In this document: piece by piece, positions 11,099 through 22,148 of the stretch
How positions within the stretch are numbered: the stretch's first letter is position 1
Layout: every line of letters starts with the position of its first letter
Origin: Vandiemenella viatica
Taxonomy: Eukaryota > Arthropoda > Insecta > Orthoptera > Morabidae
Length of the DNA: 64,000 nt
Direction: 5' to 3'
Assembly (NCBI GenBank): GCA_031002005.1
Contig: JARYHS010006964.1
Span: forward strand, 496,001 to 560,000
The notes under the pieces: generated by a model
What the model was told of the DNA's origin: nothing
The model's database searches: none
Seen by the model: only the letters and a program-made list of their open reading frames with translations
Translations under genes and position numbers: made by a program

Positions 11099-11780
11099 TG
11101 TGACTGGACGTCATTTATTATAATATTTTAATACAGAAATCATGTAAGTTTTCGAAGTTTCACTGCAGCCAGAAGACGTCGAGTAAGCACGTCCTGTTGT
11201 TCGACTTTCTGCCGATCGACAGTTCGGATTACAAGCTACACGTGCAGTGCTGAGCATGCAAGCCAATACTTTTCCAGCAAGCTAGAATACACTGATCACT
11301 CTCACTTCTTGACTGACGATCTACAAGATAACATCTAGGCCTCGGATATAGATATTCACTGCACCAACCTCACCATTCTCTGTTAATTGTGAACTGTAGG
11401 GCTAAGTTTTATCCCTAGGGTCAGTATTGTGGGTTACGGGATATCTCTTAATTTGTACAACATCGACTGTAGTTGATTTATGGTCCAGTGCAGTTAAATG
11501 GGGTTTCTAGAGACATTGTTTTATTTCAAGTAGCTCGTAGCTGCCCGCTCCCTCTCCTAATTACAAGTTACCCCCGATGCTCATGTTTATTTGCTAGCGC
11601 AAGAGAAGAAGAGGATAGACTCAAGACAGAAGAAGTCAAGAGCAGAAGATACGAAGAAAGTCGGCGCAAGTCATAGGGTATCGTAGGTTAACCATTTAGA
11701 ACCCACGTGTCAGTCATCCTGGCACACCCTTTCAATAGGCATAGCACGATCCTATATAAATACATATAGGGTCAGCCACA
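11099..11780 (+). mobile_element. LTR of gypsy C family (copy 1), 682 bp
   Basis: The LTR runs from TGTGAC to GCCACA and is matched by the 3' LTR at 43555-44224 and the truncated 5' LTR at 35216-35386. It contains a CCTATATAAATAC TATA-like promoter motif near 11750. Compared with copy 2 it retains about 12 bases (CACACCCTTTCAA region near 11725) that are deleted there. Confidence 0.75.
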
Positions 11781-12131
11781 GTGTTACAGAAGAATGCTGA
11801 AAATTAAGTGGACAGACAAAGTAAGAAATGAACGAGTTTTGGAAATGATTGGTGTGGAATTAAGTTTGTGGAAGAAGCTTACAGAAAGAAGAGACAGGCT
11901 GGTAGTTATACTTTAAGACATGCTGGATTAGTTAATTTGCTGGTGGAGGGAACAGTCGAAGGTAAGAACTGTAGAGGAAACAAGAGATTAGAATATATGA
12001 AGCAGATAAAAGAGGACGTGGGTTGCAGGGGATATATAGATATGGAGAGGCTAGCACAAGATAGGAAGGGATGGAGGATTGCATCAAACCAGTCGATAGA
12101 CTGATAACAGCAAAAAAAAAAAAAAAAAAAT
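11781..12131 (+). pseudogene. Non-LTR retrotransposon 3' end with poly(A)
   Basis: A frame at 11868-12104 encodes the C-terminal tail of a non-LTR polyprotein. It reads ERRDRLVV/HAGLVNLLVEGTVEG, then LEYMKQIKEDVG, MERLAQDRKGWR and IASNQSID, followed by a stop and a poly(A) run at 12112-12130. The pattern (transfer of an RxR/GRPR-like segment to a short AxDRxxWR motif before the stop) is common to insect non-LTR elements. It begins only a few bases after the gypsy C LTR. A second copy lies at 44225-44575. Confidence 0.65.
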
Positions 12132-12375
12132 ACAAAGTAAAAATTGGTATTTTGTATTTTTCATTTGCATTTGAAATACGTGTATTTCAAATAATGCAAA
12201 TCTCTAACTGTTACTCTAATAGTCTAATGGCTAAAAACGTTTCCTGTCCATTTCAGAGAGCAGCGTTATGTATAGGTTTAAGTTAAAGTCCTTATTGTAG
12301 GTAAAGATTTTAAGAGACCACAGTAAATGACGGTAACAATTCGTAGGGTTCGTTAGTGATTCACACAGATAAAAC

Positions 12376-12612
12376 TGGCATGGTGGGTGAGCGCGGTGGC
12401 CTCGAATTTAGGAGGACACGTGTTCGAATCCAAGTTCCGGCCATTTAGATTTTAGTTTTCCATGGTTTCCCTAAATCACAACACTCGAATGCCTTCAAAT
12501 GGCCATCGCCGGATTTCCTCCTCTGTCTTGCTCGATGTCCTTTCCCGCATCTAAAGACCACGACGTCGAGGAAGTGTAAAGCTAAAGCAAAAAAGAAAAA
12601 AAGAAAAAAAAA
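12376..12612 (+). mobile_element. tRNA-derived SINE (copy 1)
   Basis: It opens with a tRNA-like promoter (GGTGGGTGAGCGCGGTGGCC as A-box region and GTTCGAATCC as B box), continues with a family body containing TTTTCCATGGTTTCCCTAAA, and ends in an A-rich tail. Relatives occur at 44817, 46425 and 52830. The body resembles SINEs known from orthopteroid insects. Confidence 0.75.
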
Positions 12613-12830
12613 CGCCAGGTTGGCGGTACATGGAATTATTTTTGATATTATTACTGGTCCTCAGGTTGAAGCTGAGAATGGTTGCATTACGTTGCTTCAA
12701 TCGATTGCGCGACTATGTAGTGATAATGTTTCAACCCTGGTGACCACAGCATTACTAAAGATCTAATATAAAGTATAATTTGTAACCTTCATAATCGTAA
12801 AGTTGATTTTGGCCGCTGGTATCTAGAATT
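12613..12830 (+). other. Short conserved frame of unknown origin, to gap
   Basis: From 12625 to 12763 one plus-strand frame is open and nearly unchanged in the second copy (45063-45203), with segments such as VHGIIFDIITGPQVEAE and CSDNVSTLVTTALLKI. I do not recognise it. It may be a fragment of another mobile element or simply shared by recent duplication. Confidence 0.35.
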
Positions 12831-13830
12831 NNNNNNNNNNNNNNNNNNNNNNNNNNNNNNNNNNNNNNNNNNNNNNNNNNNNNNNNNNNNNNNNNNNNNN
12901 NNNNNNNNNNNNNNNNNNNNNNNNNNNNNNNNNNNNNNNNNNNNNNNNNNNNNNNNNNNNNNNNNNNNNNNNNNNNNNNNNNNNNNNNNNNNNNNNNNNN
13001 NNNNNNNNNNNNNNNNNNNNNNNNNNNNNNNNNNNNNNNNNNNNNNNNNNNNNNNNNNNNNNNNNNNNNNNNNNNNNNNNNNNNNNNNNNNNNNNNNNNN
13101 NNNNNNNNNNNNNNNNNNNNNNNNNNNNNNNNNNNNNNNNNNNNNNNNNNNNNNNNNNNNNNNNNNNNNNNNNNNNNNNNNNNNNNNNNNNNNNNNNNNN
13201 NNNNNNNNNNNNNNNNNNNNNNNNNNNNNNNNNNNNNNNNNNNNNNNNNNNNNNNNNNNNNNNNNNNNNNNNNNNNNNNNNNNNNNNNNNNNNNNNNNNN
13301 NNNNNNNNNNNNNNNNNNNNNNNNNNNNNNNNNNNNNNNNNNNNNNNNNNNNNNNNNNNNNNNNNNNNNNNNNNNNNNNNNNNNNNNNNNNNNNNNNNNN
13401 NNNNNNNNNNNNNNNNNNNNNNNNNNNNNNNNNNNNNNNNNNNNNNNNNNNNNNNNNNNNNNNNNNNNNNNNNNNNNNNNNNNNNNNNNNNNNNNNNNNN
13501 NNNNNNNNNNNNNNNNNNNNNNNNNNNNNNNNNNNNNNNNNNNNNNNNNNNNNNNNNNNNNNNNNNNNNNNNNNNNNNNNNNNNNNNNNNNNNNNNNNNN
13601 NNNNNNNNNNNNNNNNNNNNNNNNNNNNNNNNNNNNNNNNNNNNNNNNNNNNNNNNNNNNNNNNNNNNNNNNNNNNNNNNNNNNNNNNNNNNNNNNNNNN
13701 NNNNNNNNNNNNNNNNNNNNNNNNNNNNNNNNNNNNNNNNNNNNNNNNNNNNNNNNNNNNNNNNNNNNNNNNNNNNNNNNNNNNNNNNNNNNNNNNNNNN
13801 NNNNNNNNNNNNNNNNNNNNNNNNNNNNNN
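12831..13830. other. Assembly gap (1000 N)
   Basis: Exactly 1000 unknown bases, a standard placeholder of unspecified true length. Copy 1 of the duplicated block runs into it. Confidence 0.99.
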
Positions 13831-14625
13831 ACAGGATGGCTAATTGGCATGTTTGAAATGGGAGCATCATATCGTGAAATCTCTAGTAGGACTGGCTGTA
13901 GTCTGTCGTCAGTACGGAGAACTGTTATACAGTGGTGTCAAGAAGGTTCTAGTACTCGTAGAGCTGGCACTGGTGGACACAGAAGGACAACATGATGTAA
14001 GACCACCAAACTGTGAGGGTGGCTCCAGTCCAGATCCACAGAGAGAGTCACCCCATGGACAATTGTAAACTGATTGCTTGAAGCTGGATTATTCTCTTGG
14101 GTCCTGTGCAGTTTGTTCCATTAACCTGATTTCATTGCTAGCATCATTTAACCTAGTGTACTGCAAACACAACTGGACACATAAATGGCCTACAGTTGTG
14201 TTTAGTGATGAGTCCCGATTCTAGTGAAGTGATAACCAAGCATGTGTATACCAGCATAGTGGATAAAGTGCCCACCCTGCTGTGATTTCAGAATGTCACA
14301 CAGGTCCAGCCCACAGTGTCACCATTTGTGGGGCAATCAGTTATGATACCAGGACTGAGTTGCTTGTTGTGGAAAACACAATGACAGCTCGGCAGTATGA
14401 GGACAGGGTGGTACACCACCCAAACGGTATCTCCCATCAGGATAATGGCCACCCTCATACTGTGGCCATCATAGCACAAGCCTTTAAAGGGGTTATAACC
14501 ATTGATTGGACTGCAAGGTCCCCAGATTTATCCCTAGTAGAGCATGTCTGGGATGCAATGAGTAGACATATTAGATTGCATGGTCACCCAGCACAAGTTG
14601 TTCAACAAATGACTGCATAAGACAT
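13831..14625 (+). pseudogene. Tc1-like transposase remnant
   Basis: Right after the gap the frame reads a helix-turn-helix segment (GASYREISSRTGCSLSSVRR, then TVIQWCQEGS), then WPTVVFSDES near 14185-14215 containing the first catalytic Asp. From 14420 to 14620 come HQDNGHPHTVAIIAQAFK and DWTARSPDLSLVEHVWDAM, with the second Asp and the final acidic residue in a Glu position (DD34E of Tc1). The C-terminal helix ends in VVQQMTA. Many stops separate these parts. The 5' end lies in the gap and no inverted repeats can be paired, so the element limits are unknown. Confidence 0.8.
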
Positions 14626-15490
14626 GCAGGCATAGACTAACACACACACCCCAAGAAGACATCTGAACACTTATTGATTCAACGTCAGCAAGTATCCATG
14701 AAAATGTAAGTGCTCATGGTGGGCAAACTTCTTACTAACTCATGTATTTAAATGTAAATAACTTGGTTTGATCTATTTAAATTTGTTATCATTTCTTCTG
14801 GATGTGAACTGGGATATATCTAGAAAGTTTATTGAAATTCCACAATTTGCATCTCACTATAACATTTTTTTATTTTTTGCTAAGGTAATTCAAATTATAC
14901 AGAATGAAGTTAGAAAAACTAGTGGGCGGCAGGCCAGATAGGTGTGGAATATAGTATAAAAGAAATCAATTCACCAATATCAAAACAGGAATTTAATTGT
15001 AATAATTATTGGGGGATTATTGGAGATTAAAGTTCAGATAATGACTTTATTAAGAATTTGTGGTATTCCAGTTACCAATGGAAGTGTTTGAGTAGAATGG
15101 CTGTCACAGGTCTTACTCTATCCTCCCACAGTGAATTACTGAAATCATTGCAACAGCATGAACTTAATATAAACCATCAAATCATCAAACAAACAGTTGT
15201 TAGTGAAACTAGTACAGGAGTTTGGACAACAGAGACAGGTGGTTAGGTACGTGATACTGATTGTGACGCAATAGGAATATTCTCGTAATGTAAGGTTTGG
15301 AACATTCATTGTGGACAGTGACACTTGACAAGCTTAGTTATATAATCAGAGGAGAAATAATTCCAAAGCTGTTTAGTAGTATTAAGTGAGTATAGGACTA
15401 AAGGAAGGGCAGAAACTAATTCTGGAAGGATGGATAGTTACAAGAAGGAATATAGTGATCTTACCCATAAGTAAGGATCTGATTTATCAA
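14626..15490. other. Noncoding, one exon-like frame of unknown origin
   Basis: Mostly AT-rich. At 15025-15243 one plus-strand frame is open and has a non-random look, with segments such as SSHSELLKSLQQHELN and GVWTTETGG. No start or splice sites support it clearly, and it could be the relic of a retrocopied exon. Confidence 0.3.
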
Positions 15491-15494
15491 TTTA

Positions 15495-16823
15495 CGAGGG
15501 TTGTTTTTAAGTAAGGGCCGTTTTTATTTTTTAAAAAGATACAAATACTTTTTTAAAAAAAACTTTTATTTTCTGATTCTACACACTTTTACCTATTTTT
15601 CTACATAGTTGCCTCGTTTATTTAAGCACTTGTCATAACGTATAACTAAGTTTTTAATTCCCTCTTCAAAGAATTCGGCCGCCTGCTCCGACAGCCAAGA
15701 GTTCACGGCCGCTTTCACTTCATCGTCGTCATTGAAGCGCTGCCCGCCAAGATGGTGTTTCAGGTACCGGAAAAGGTGAAAATCGCTAGGAGCAAGGTCG
15801 GGGCTGTATGGTGGATGGTCCAAAACTTCCCAGCCAAAAGAATCAATCAAATCCGAGTCTTTTGAGAGGTGTGAGGCCTAGCGTTATTGTGCAGGAGCAA
15901 AACTCCTTTTGTCAGCATGCCGCGCCTTTGGTTTGAATTGCTCTGCGGAGCTTCTTTAGAGCTGCACAGTAGGCATCTGAGTTGATTGTCGTTCCTCGTG
16001 GCATAAAGTCCACTAGCTAAACACCGCGCCGGTCTCCGAACACAGTTGCCATAATCTTGCGCTTTGACAGCGTCTGTTTGGCTTTGACCTTCACGGGTGA
16101 GGTTGTGTGTCACCATTCCATCGATTGTCGCTTGCTTTCGGGAGTGATATGGGATACCCATGTTTCATCTCCAGTGACAATTTGACTCAACATGTCATTC
16201 CCTTCTTCCTCGTAACGAATCAAAAAGTCCAATGAAGTGGCAAATCTCATCCCTATGTGGTCCTCTGTGAGGAGAGTGGGTACCCACCGAGAACACAGTT
16301 TCTTAAACTTTAGGTTTTCAGACACAATTTTGTACAAAACCGATCTTGAAACTTGTGGAAATTCCAAAGAAAGAGTGGAAATTGTGAATCTTCTGTCCTC
16401 ACGAATCTTTGTTTCGTCTGCAGCCACTAAATCATCAGTGATCACAGAGGGCCAGCCTGAGCGTTCTTCGTCATGGACGTTTTGACGGTCATTTTAAACT
16501 CTCTAACCCATTGACGCACTTTACCTTCACTCATTGCATTCAAGCCTTAAACTTCTGTTAACTGACGATGAATTTCTGCAGCTGATAGGCTTCTCACGGT
16601 CAAAAAAACGTATCACTGACCGTATCTCACACGCGGCGGGCGATTCAATAATCGTAAACATTATAAAGTAGCACAGTGATGCGTACACGTCAGCTACAGA
16701 GCTGCACTGGCATCAGTGTGAACGGGAAGGATGCCGGCAAGTGGCGCGGAGGATTGGTGCGGCGTCCGCGCGAACTACGGGACTATACGCGCGAACGACC
16801 CTTACTTAAAAAAACAACCCTCG
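15495..16823 (-). mobile_element. mariner-like element 1, complete ends
   Basis: TA target duplications (15493-15494, 16824-16825) flank inverted repeats starting CGAGGGTTGTTTTTAAGTAA on the left and its near-reverse on the right. At 1329 bp, with one transposase frame on the minus strand, it has full mariner size. Internal stops and frameshifts show that it is inactive. Confidence 0.95.
15593..16650 (-). pseudogene. mariner transposase, broken (DD34D type)
   Basis: The protein would cut and paste the element by its DDE/D catalytic core. Visible parts on the minus strand: a remnant of the first helix-turn-helix at 16480-16600 (AAEIHRQLTEV), a second one at 16290-16440 (RRFTISTLSLEFPQVSRSVL), and VTGDETWV near 16160-16190 with the first Asp. 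HNNARPHTS near 15860-15890 carries the second Asp position, here changed to Asn in the first residue of the motif. YSPDLAPSDFHLF near 15770-15810 has the third Asp, and the C-terminus is YDKCLNKRGNYVEK. Frameshifts near 16445, 16150 and 15850 break it. Length and motif order fit the 340-350 residue family. Confidence 0.9.
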
Positions 16824-16825
16824 TA

Positions 16826-18400
16826 GTATTAAGGTGAGTACAAGCATCATAATTACATTAGGTCGAGGGAGTCTTATGTGATGGATATTTGAACAGAAAC
16901 AGATATGTCTGCTATTGAGAGTCAGGCTGCATGGAAGGGTTGGGTAGGGTGTAAGGAAATGATTGTTTTATACTGAAAGAGTGGGAACTATCAAAGTGAT
17001 AATATTAGAGGATGTTGATACAAGTGTTGAATAGTGAAATACCTATAACAGAGATAAAGATATTGGAGCAAAAGATGTTAAAATTTACGAATAGCTGTTA
17101 TTAGAGGCAACAAGGAAATTTTACCAGGTGCTTCTGTTATGCATTCAGATGAAGAATACATCAAAACTTATTACAACAACAGAATTAATTTAATGGAATT
17201 TTCTCTAGAAATCTGCATTAAAGGAGGTTGGCTTATGAAAAAAATATCTTTGCCAAGATTATGCTTTATTCCATATTAATGAGTAAGATAAATCTGCAAG
17301 ACAGCTGTAATGTAGTCACTTTCCGTTTACACTCATTAATTTAATTTTTATTGTAAGTTACAGGGTTGCATACACAAGTAACCTTGAATAGCATATATGC
17401 ATGAGAGCGAGAGAGAGAGGAAGGAATCAAACCAGTCCTTGCAATAAGTCACTATGCAACCAACTGTTCATTTCTTTTATTAATAAGCATGGCACACATT
17501 TATTCAGCAAAACATTCTGCTTGTCATTGCAAGTCAATTATCAAAAATAGCTTAGCACAGGGAGATACAGTTCAGCACATATTACGATGAACAAAGCAAG
17601 TAAGTTAGATGGAGGACAGCTCACTATAATTTCATGTGTGAGTGGAGACTTTCCCAGCATAATGATGCAATGAGATTCTATGGTGTCCAGCCAGTGTATC
17701 TATGACACCAACCAACTGGCCACCTGATAAGATTACATTAACTTTAATTTGTTTACTGCATAAAAGGCTTGGTAATCAATGTTATTAAGAATATACAGTG
17801 AATAACATGATAAGGCAGCACGATTTAAAAGTTAATGCATAACAAAGGGAACTTAAGAAATCATGAGGCCTAGCTTAGATGGCAGACCAAGTTGACCACA
17901 AACTATGTGAACTTATTTAAAGTGCAGGTAAAGAATATTACTGCCTATCTACCATGGTGTTACAATTAGTACTGGACACTGTAAACCATGGTTTCTCAAA
18001 ATGATAGTACCATGTAACCAACCCTATTAAATTTGTCAGACAAAGGCAAAACCCCCTTCCCCACCTCAGAAAAGGCCTATTTTTAAATAAGGATTTTTTT
18101 TAAGCGATAGTCACCTAATAGCAGCATTTAATTAATTAATTTGATGGCTGGGCTTATTCCTTATAGCAAGTGGAATTAATTTTGATTAATTTCATTTCAG
18201 ATTCACCAAACAGCCTAGGGCCACATTTGAGTTTTCTGTTTGTGGTGTCAGCAATGATAATGCAAATCTTGTCCCAAACCCCTGTACAATTAACTGGTGA
18301 GCCCCAAAGGGTCTACAAACCCCACTTTTAAAAACGCTGCTATAATTGAGTATAGTAAAAATAAAAATGTTTAATATTTAGTATATCATTCTATTGCTTT
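16826..18400. other. Intergenic, no recognised feature
   Basis: AT-rich DNA without open frames of note. A short GA-rich microsatellite lies at 17403-17420. No inverted repeats or RNA gene signatures were found by eye. Confidence 0.5.
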
Positions 18401-18419
18401 TTTAGGGGAATAAGAATTA

Positions 18420-19545
18420 TCTACACGACCAATAACAAATTTCAAGTTACTATAACTTTCACATGGTTCCATCTGATTTGCAACAACTTGCATTGCTTTC
18501 ATTTTCAAAATACACTTAGGAACATACTTCTTACACTTTGTTATTATAGTAAATTTAAAGCTGTCTTCTGTACCTATGCATTATTTGAGTTAACATATCA
18601 TTTGTACTAACAGGAGCATTAGTTACTTCTATCCCTCTCCATGAAACTAAATACAATCATTCAAGAGGACAACCCTTTTGTGGTTAATCAATTGTTACAT
18701 TATAATCATCTGACTTTTGACAAACATTATGCAACATATCAGAACAACTAGTATGAATAACACCAACAGAACCATTTCTACCATCAGATTGAGCATATTT
18801 ATCAACTGTAGCCTTAAGATTAACTGATGGTTTCGTTTTTTTCATCCTTCTTCGTGCCCACCATAGTAATGACAGTATGATTTTCAGAACAGAACATAAA
18901 TTGTAACATGAACCTTGATAAAATAAATCTTTGATAAAAATCAGCTAATCCTTTTAAACATTCACCAGCCCCATTCCAGAAATTGAAAATACTGTAACAT
19001 AAGGGCAACCATTGTTTTGAATCATATCCAAAACCACCTAAACAAGTATGTACTTTATGATCTTGTTAAGTATCAAATACTACATTCTTAAGCAATAAGT
19101 ATTTTCCTTACTGATCCTATTCTGGTACTAACTTCATTGGGGTAGACGATAAATCAGAATCCTCCAACGATAAAAATACCATTAAATCCGATACCGGTAT
19201 ATCATTCGAAGAATCTTCTGGTTATACCTTGATAGGGGACAACAAAACTTTCAATCATCATTACCACATAATAATCTTCTGTTGTACGCATTATCAGTTA
19301 TATCATTATAGTCATTATAGTCTGATAATTCGACCTTTCCAAGAAATTATCTTTGAATTGGAAAATTTTATGTTCGTTGGAAAAGAAGCACCCGTAAACA
19401 ATCTTTCCAGTTCCATATCATACTTCCTCCATCTCATAATAAAATTCTTCAAAAACAATTGCTTTTGCCTATCCTCCAAATTTTTACAAGCAAAATCAGA
19501 GGGAGATGGTTCAAATGTAGCATCAATGGACTTTCGGATCACGAT
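18420..19545 (-). pseudogene. Decayed protein-coding region of unknown family
   Basis: One minus-strand reading direction shows protein-like sequence for over 1.1 kb with only scattered stops. Segments in order: an N-terminal part at 19542-19315 (charged, with a run of SPSDFACKNLEDRQKQL and KKY/MRWRKYDMELERL); VFLSLEDSDLSSTPMKLVPE near 19170; CLGGFGYDSKQW near 19035; FNFWNGAGECLKGLADFY near 18960; FMFCSENHTVITMVGTKK near 18870; GSVGVIHTSCSDMLHNVC near 18740; LVSWRGIEVTNAPVSTNDML near 18620; and FVIGRVDNSYSPKKA near 18420. Stops occur near 19110 and 19070, and there are frameshifts near 18835 and 18545. I do not recognise the family. A mobile-element or endogenised viral origin is possible but not shown. 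It abuts the 5' side of non-LTR element P. Confidence 0.5.
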
Positions 19546-19594
19546 GCCCAGTTATTAACCATCAAAACTTCAATAGGAACTAGAACTAAGAGTA

Positions 19595-21440
19595 ATGTCT
19601 TTAAACTTCAGCAGTGTAATAAATGATGAGTCAGTTACTTGTTTTAGAAAGTGCCTGAATACTACAAACTGGGAACAGGTTTACAGTGCTCAAGGTATGG
19701 ATGAAAAATACAACATTTTTAGTAACATTGTATTAAATTTCTCTGAAAGTTGCTTCCCCTTGAAAAAGTGTCGTGCTTCTCAAAAAGAACAAAAGCCTTG
19801 GATAACTATTGGCTATTAGAACATCATGCATTAATAAAAGGAAGTTGTATATTGCCTCTAGGAACAGTGAGAATGCTAATGTTAAACACATTACAAACAG
19901 TACTGCAAAATACTGAAAAAGGTTATTAAAGAATCTAAAAGTATGTACTACAAACATAAAATTCATGATTCTGAAAATAAAATTAAGACAATATGGGACA
20001 TTGTAAAAAAGGAAACAGGAAAGAGTAATCAAACAAGTAATGATATTTTTGTCAAAGAAAATTCAGTAGAATCTAATTTTTCAATTGCTGATATATTTAA
20101 TAAACATTTTTTATCTGTTGCTGATAAGTTGACTGCTAATAGCTCAGTGACACACAGTATGGATTTTGTCAAAACAGGCATCCAAGAAAAATTAACTCTA
20201 TGTCTATAAAATTAGCTACTCCAGAAGAAATAAGAAAAATTATCAAATCCCTTAAGAGCAAATACTCAAGTGGTTATGGTGGATTTCCAGCAGATTAATT
20301 AAATTGTGCTCCACAGAATTAAGTAATATACTAAGTTATCTATTTAATATATCTTTACTTGAGGGTACTTTTCCAGAAAGGCTTAGTTAAACCACTCGAT
20401 AAAAAGGGAGATAAGGCAGCCGTATCCAATTATCGACTAATTTCATTACTAACAGCCTTCTCCAAAGTTTTTGAGAAAGCAATGTACAATAGAGTTTATG
20501 AACATCTAAAAAATAATAATATTCTAACTAAATCACAATTTGGTTTTCAAAAGGGTCATTCAACAGAAGCAAGCTATATTTGCATTCACTGACAATATTT
20601 TAGAAGGAATAAATGATAAATTAATTCCTGTGGGAATTTTTGTGACTTATCTAAAGCATTTGACTGTGTAGATCATAAAATTCTGATACAGAAACTTAAG
20701 TATTATGGTATAGATGGCATTGTTAATAAATGGCTTAGTTCTTACCTTCTAAATAGAAAACAGAAAGTGTCAATGGAGAATTTTAAGGCTGCCTTAAGAG
20801 GTCCACTGTTTTCTGAGTGGATATTTATCAGATGTGGAGTACCTCAGGGTTCTATATTGGGGCCATTATTGTTTTTAATATATATAAATGATCTACCCTG
20901 TGTTTCATCTAAAAACTCAAAATTTGTCCAATTTGCAGATGACACAAACATAGGAATTAAAAACACTCCAGATTTATCTACAGAATATATTTCAAATTAT
21001 GTCTTTGAACTGATTAATAAATAGTTTACAGCTAATGGCTTGTCTATAAACTCAGTATATGCAATTCAGTACATCACACAGATTAACATCTGATATAGAC
21101 ATAAAATTTGCAGGCCAGTCCATTTAAGAGGTAGAGAGTGTGAAATTTCTAGGTTTGTATATTGATCATAATTTAAATTGAAAAGTACATGTTTCTGACT
21201 TACTAAAGCGATTGAAAGCAGCCACATTTGCAATTCGTACAATTTCAGCTTTAGGTGATCTCCGTATGAGGCAGCTAGTTTATTTTGCTTATTTTCACTC
21301 CTTATTGTCATATGGAATAATATTCTGGGGCAATTCTACCCATAGAGACAAAGTGTTCAGAGTCCAAAAGCGTGTAATAGAATTATGTGTGGGGTTGGCA
21401 ATAGACCTTCATGTAGAGGGCTGTTCAAGAAGTTAGGGAT
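19595..21440 (+). pseudogene. Reverse transcriptase of element P, broken
   Basis: The N-terminal linker (19595-19820) has LNTTNWEQVY and QKPWITIG, a common feature before the RT in jockey/CR1-type proteins. The region 20040-20200 has IADIFNKHFLSVADKL. RT fingers with NYRLISLLTAFSKVFEKAMY and SQFGFQKGHSTE lie at 20420-20570. RT palm with [20 protein letters not shown] and the catalytic FADDT lies at 20830-20950. The thumb and connection, with VKFLGLYIDHNLN and LLSYGIIFWGNS, lie at 21140-21340. Frameshifts near 19820, 20210, 20585, 21025 and 21400 show that it is not translated whole. No endonuclease domain is present, so the copy is 5'-truncated. Confidence 0.85.
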
Positions 21441-21800
21441 TTTAACACTAGCATCTGAGTATATATACAGCATTAATGTCCTTTGTAGTCACAAATTATA
21501 CTTTGTTTGAAAGCAAATAGTAAAATACACAATTATGGCACTAGAAGTAAAAATGATCTTCACAAGGACTTACAAGTCATTGTCATTTGTTCAAAAAGGG
21601 GTCCGATATTCAGGGATACATATCTTCAATAATGCTCCCAACAGCATATTAAATGTCTAGTAGATGATAAGAATAAATTCAGGAAAAAATTGAAAGAATT
21701 TTTAATTGACAACTCCTTCTACTCTGTCGAAGAATTTATTTCTAAGGTATCTAAAAAATAACTGCCAGTATCTTGTGTAAATATAGTTCAAATAATTAAT

Positions 21801-22060
21801 TTACCATGTATGCTATGACTGTACATCTCCTGGTGTATGTATTTAGTTTGTTACAGTAATTGTTTACGGTACGAGATATGTTATGACTGTACATCTTATG
21901 GTGTATGTATTATTTTGTTATGTTTTTTTTAATGTACCGTATATGCTATGATTGAACATCTTCTGGTGTATGTATTATTTTGTAATGGAAGTGTTTAATG
22001 TACCATGTATACTATGACTGTACATCTAGTGGTGTACTTATTATTTTGCTATGCAACTTT
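21801..22060 (+). repeat. 66-bp tandem repeat in 3' UTR of P, four units
   Basis: Units share TATGACTGTACATCT, GGTGTATGTATTATTTTGTT and a TTTA(A/C)TGTACC joint. Four imperfect copies lie between the coding end and the tail. The sibling copy at 25775-25975 has three. Confidence 0.85.
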
Positions 22061-22148
22061 TTATCTGTAAACTGACAACTTTCCACATCCCACGAGCCAG
22101 TCTCTTATATTGGGATCAATGGAAAATGAATGTATTGTATTGAATTGT

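Larger units (their letters stand above)
9041..12830 (+). repeat. Duplicated block, copy 1
   Basis: This 3.79 kb stretch is collinear with 41489-45269 and nearly identical apart from small indels. It includes an envelope remnant, an LTR, a non-LTR 3' tail, a SINE and about 200 bases of other sequence. Similarity starts at CATTGGTCAGTC and continues up to the assembly gap, so the real right end may lie further on. Confidence 0.9.
19560..22148 (+). mobile_element. Non-LTR retrotransposon P, copy 1
   Basis: A jockey/CR1-group element in plus orientation. It starts within the linker between endonuclease and RT and ends in a (TTGTA)-type tail near 22130-22148 (GTATTGTATTGAATTGTATT). RT and post-RT frames are present but broken. 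The 3' untranslated part holds a 66-base tandem repeat. A second, 5'-truncated copy lies at 25681-27388 on the minus strand. Confidence 0.85.

Noticed and set aside
12755..13870. Long 'open frames' of over 350 codons around 13-14 kb and 33.7-34.8 kb.
   Set aside because: They consist almost entirely of N from the two assembly gaps.
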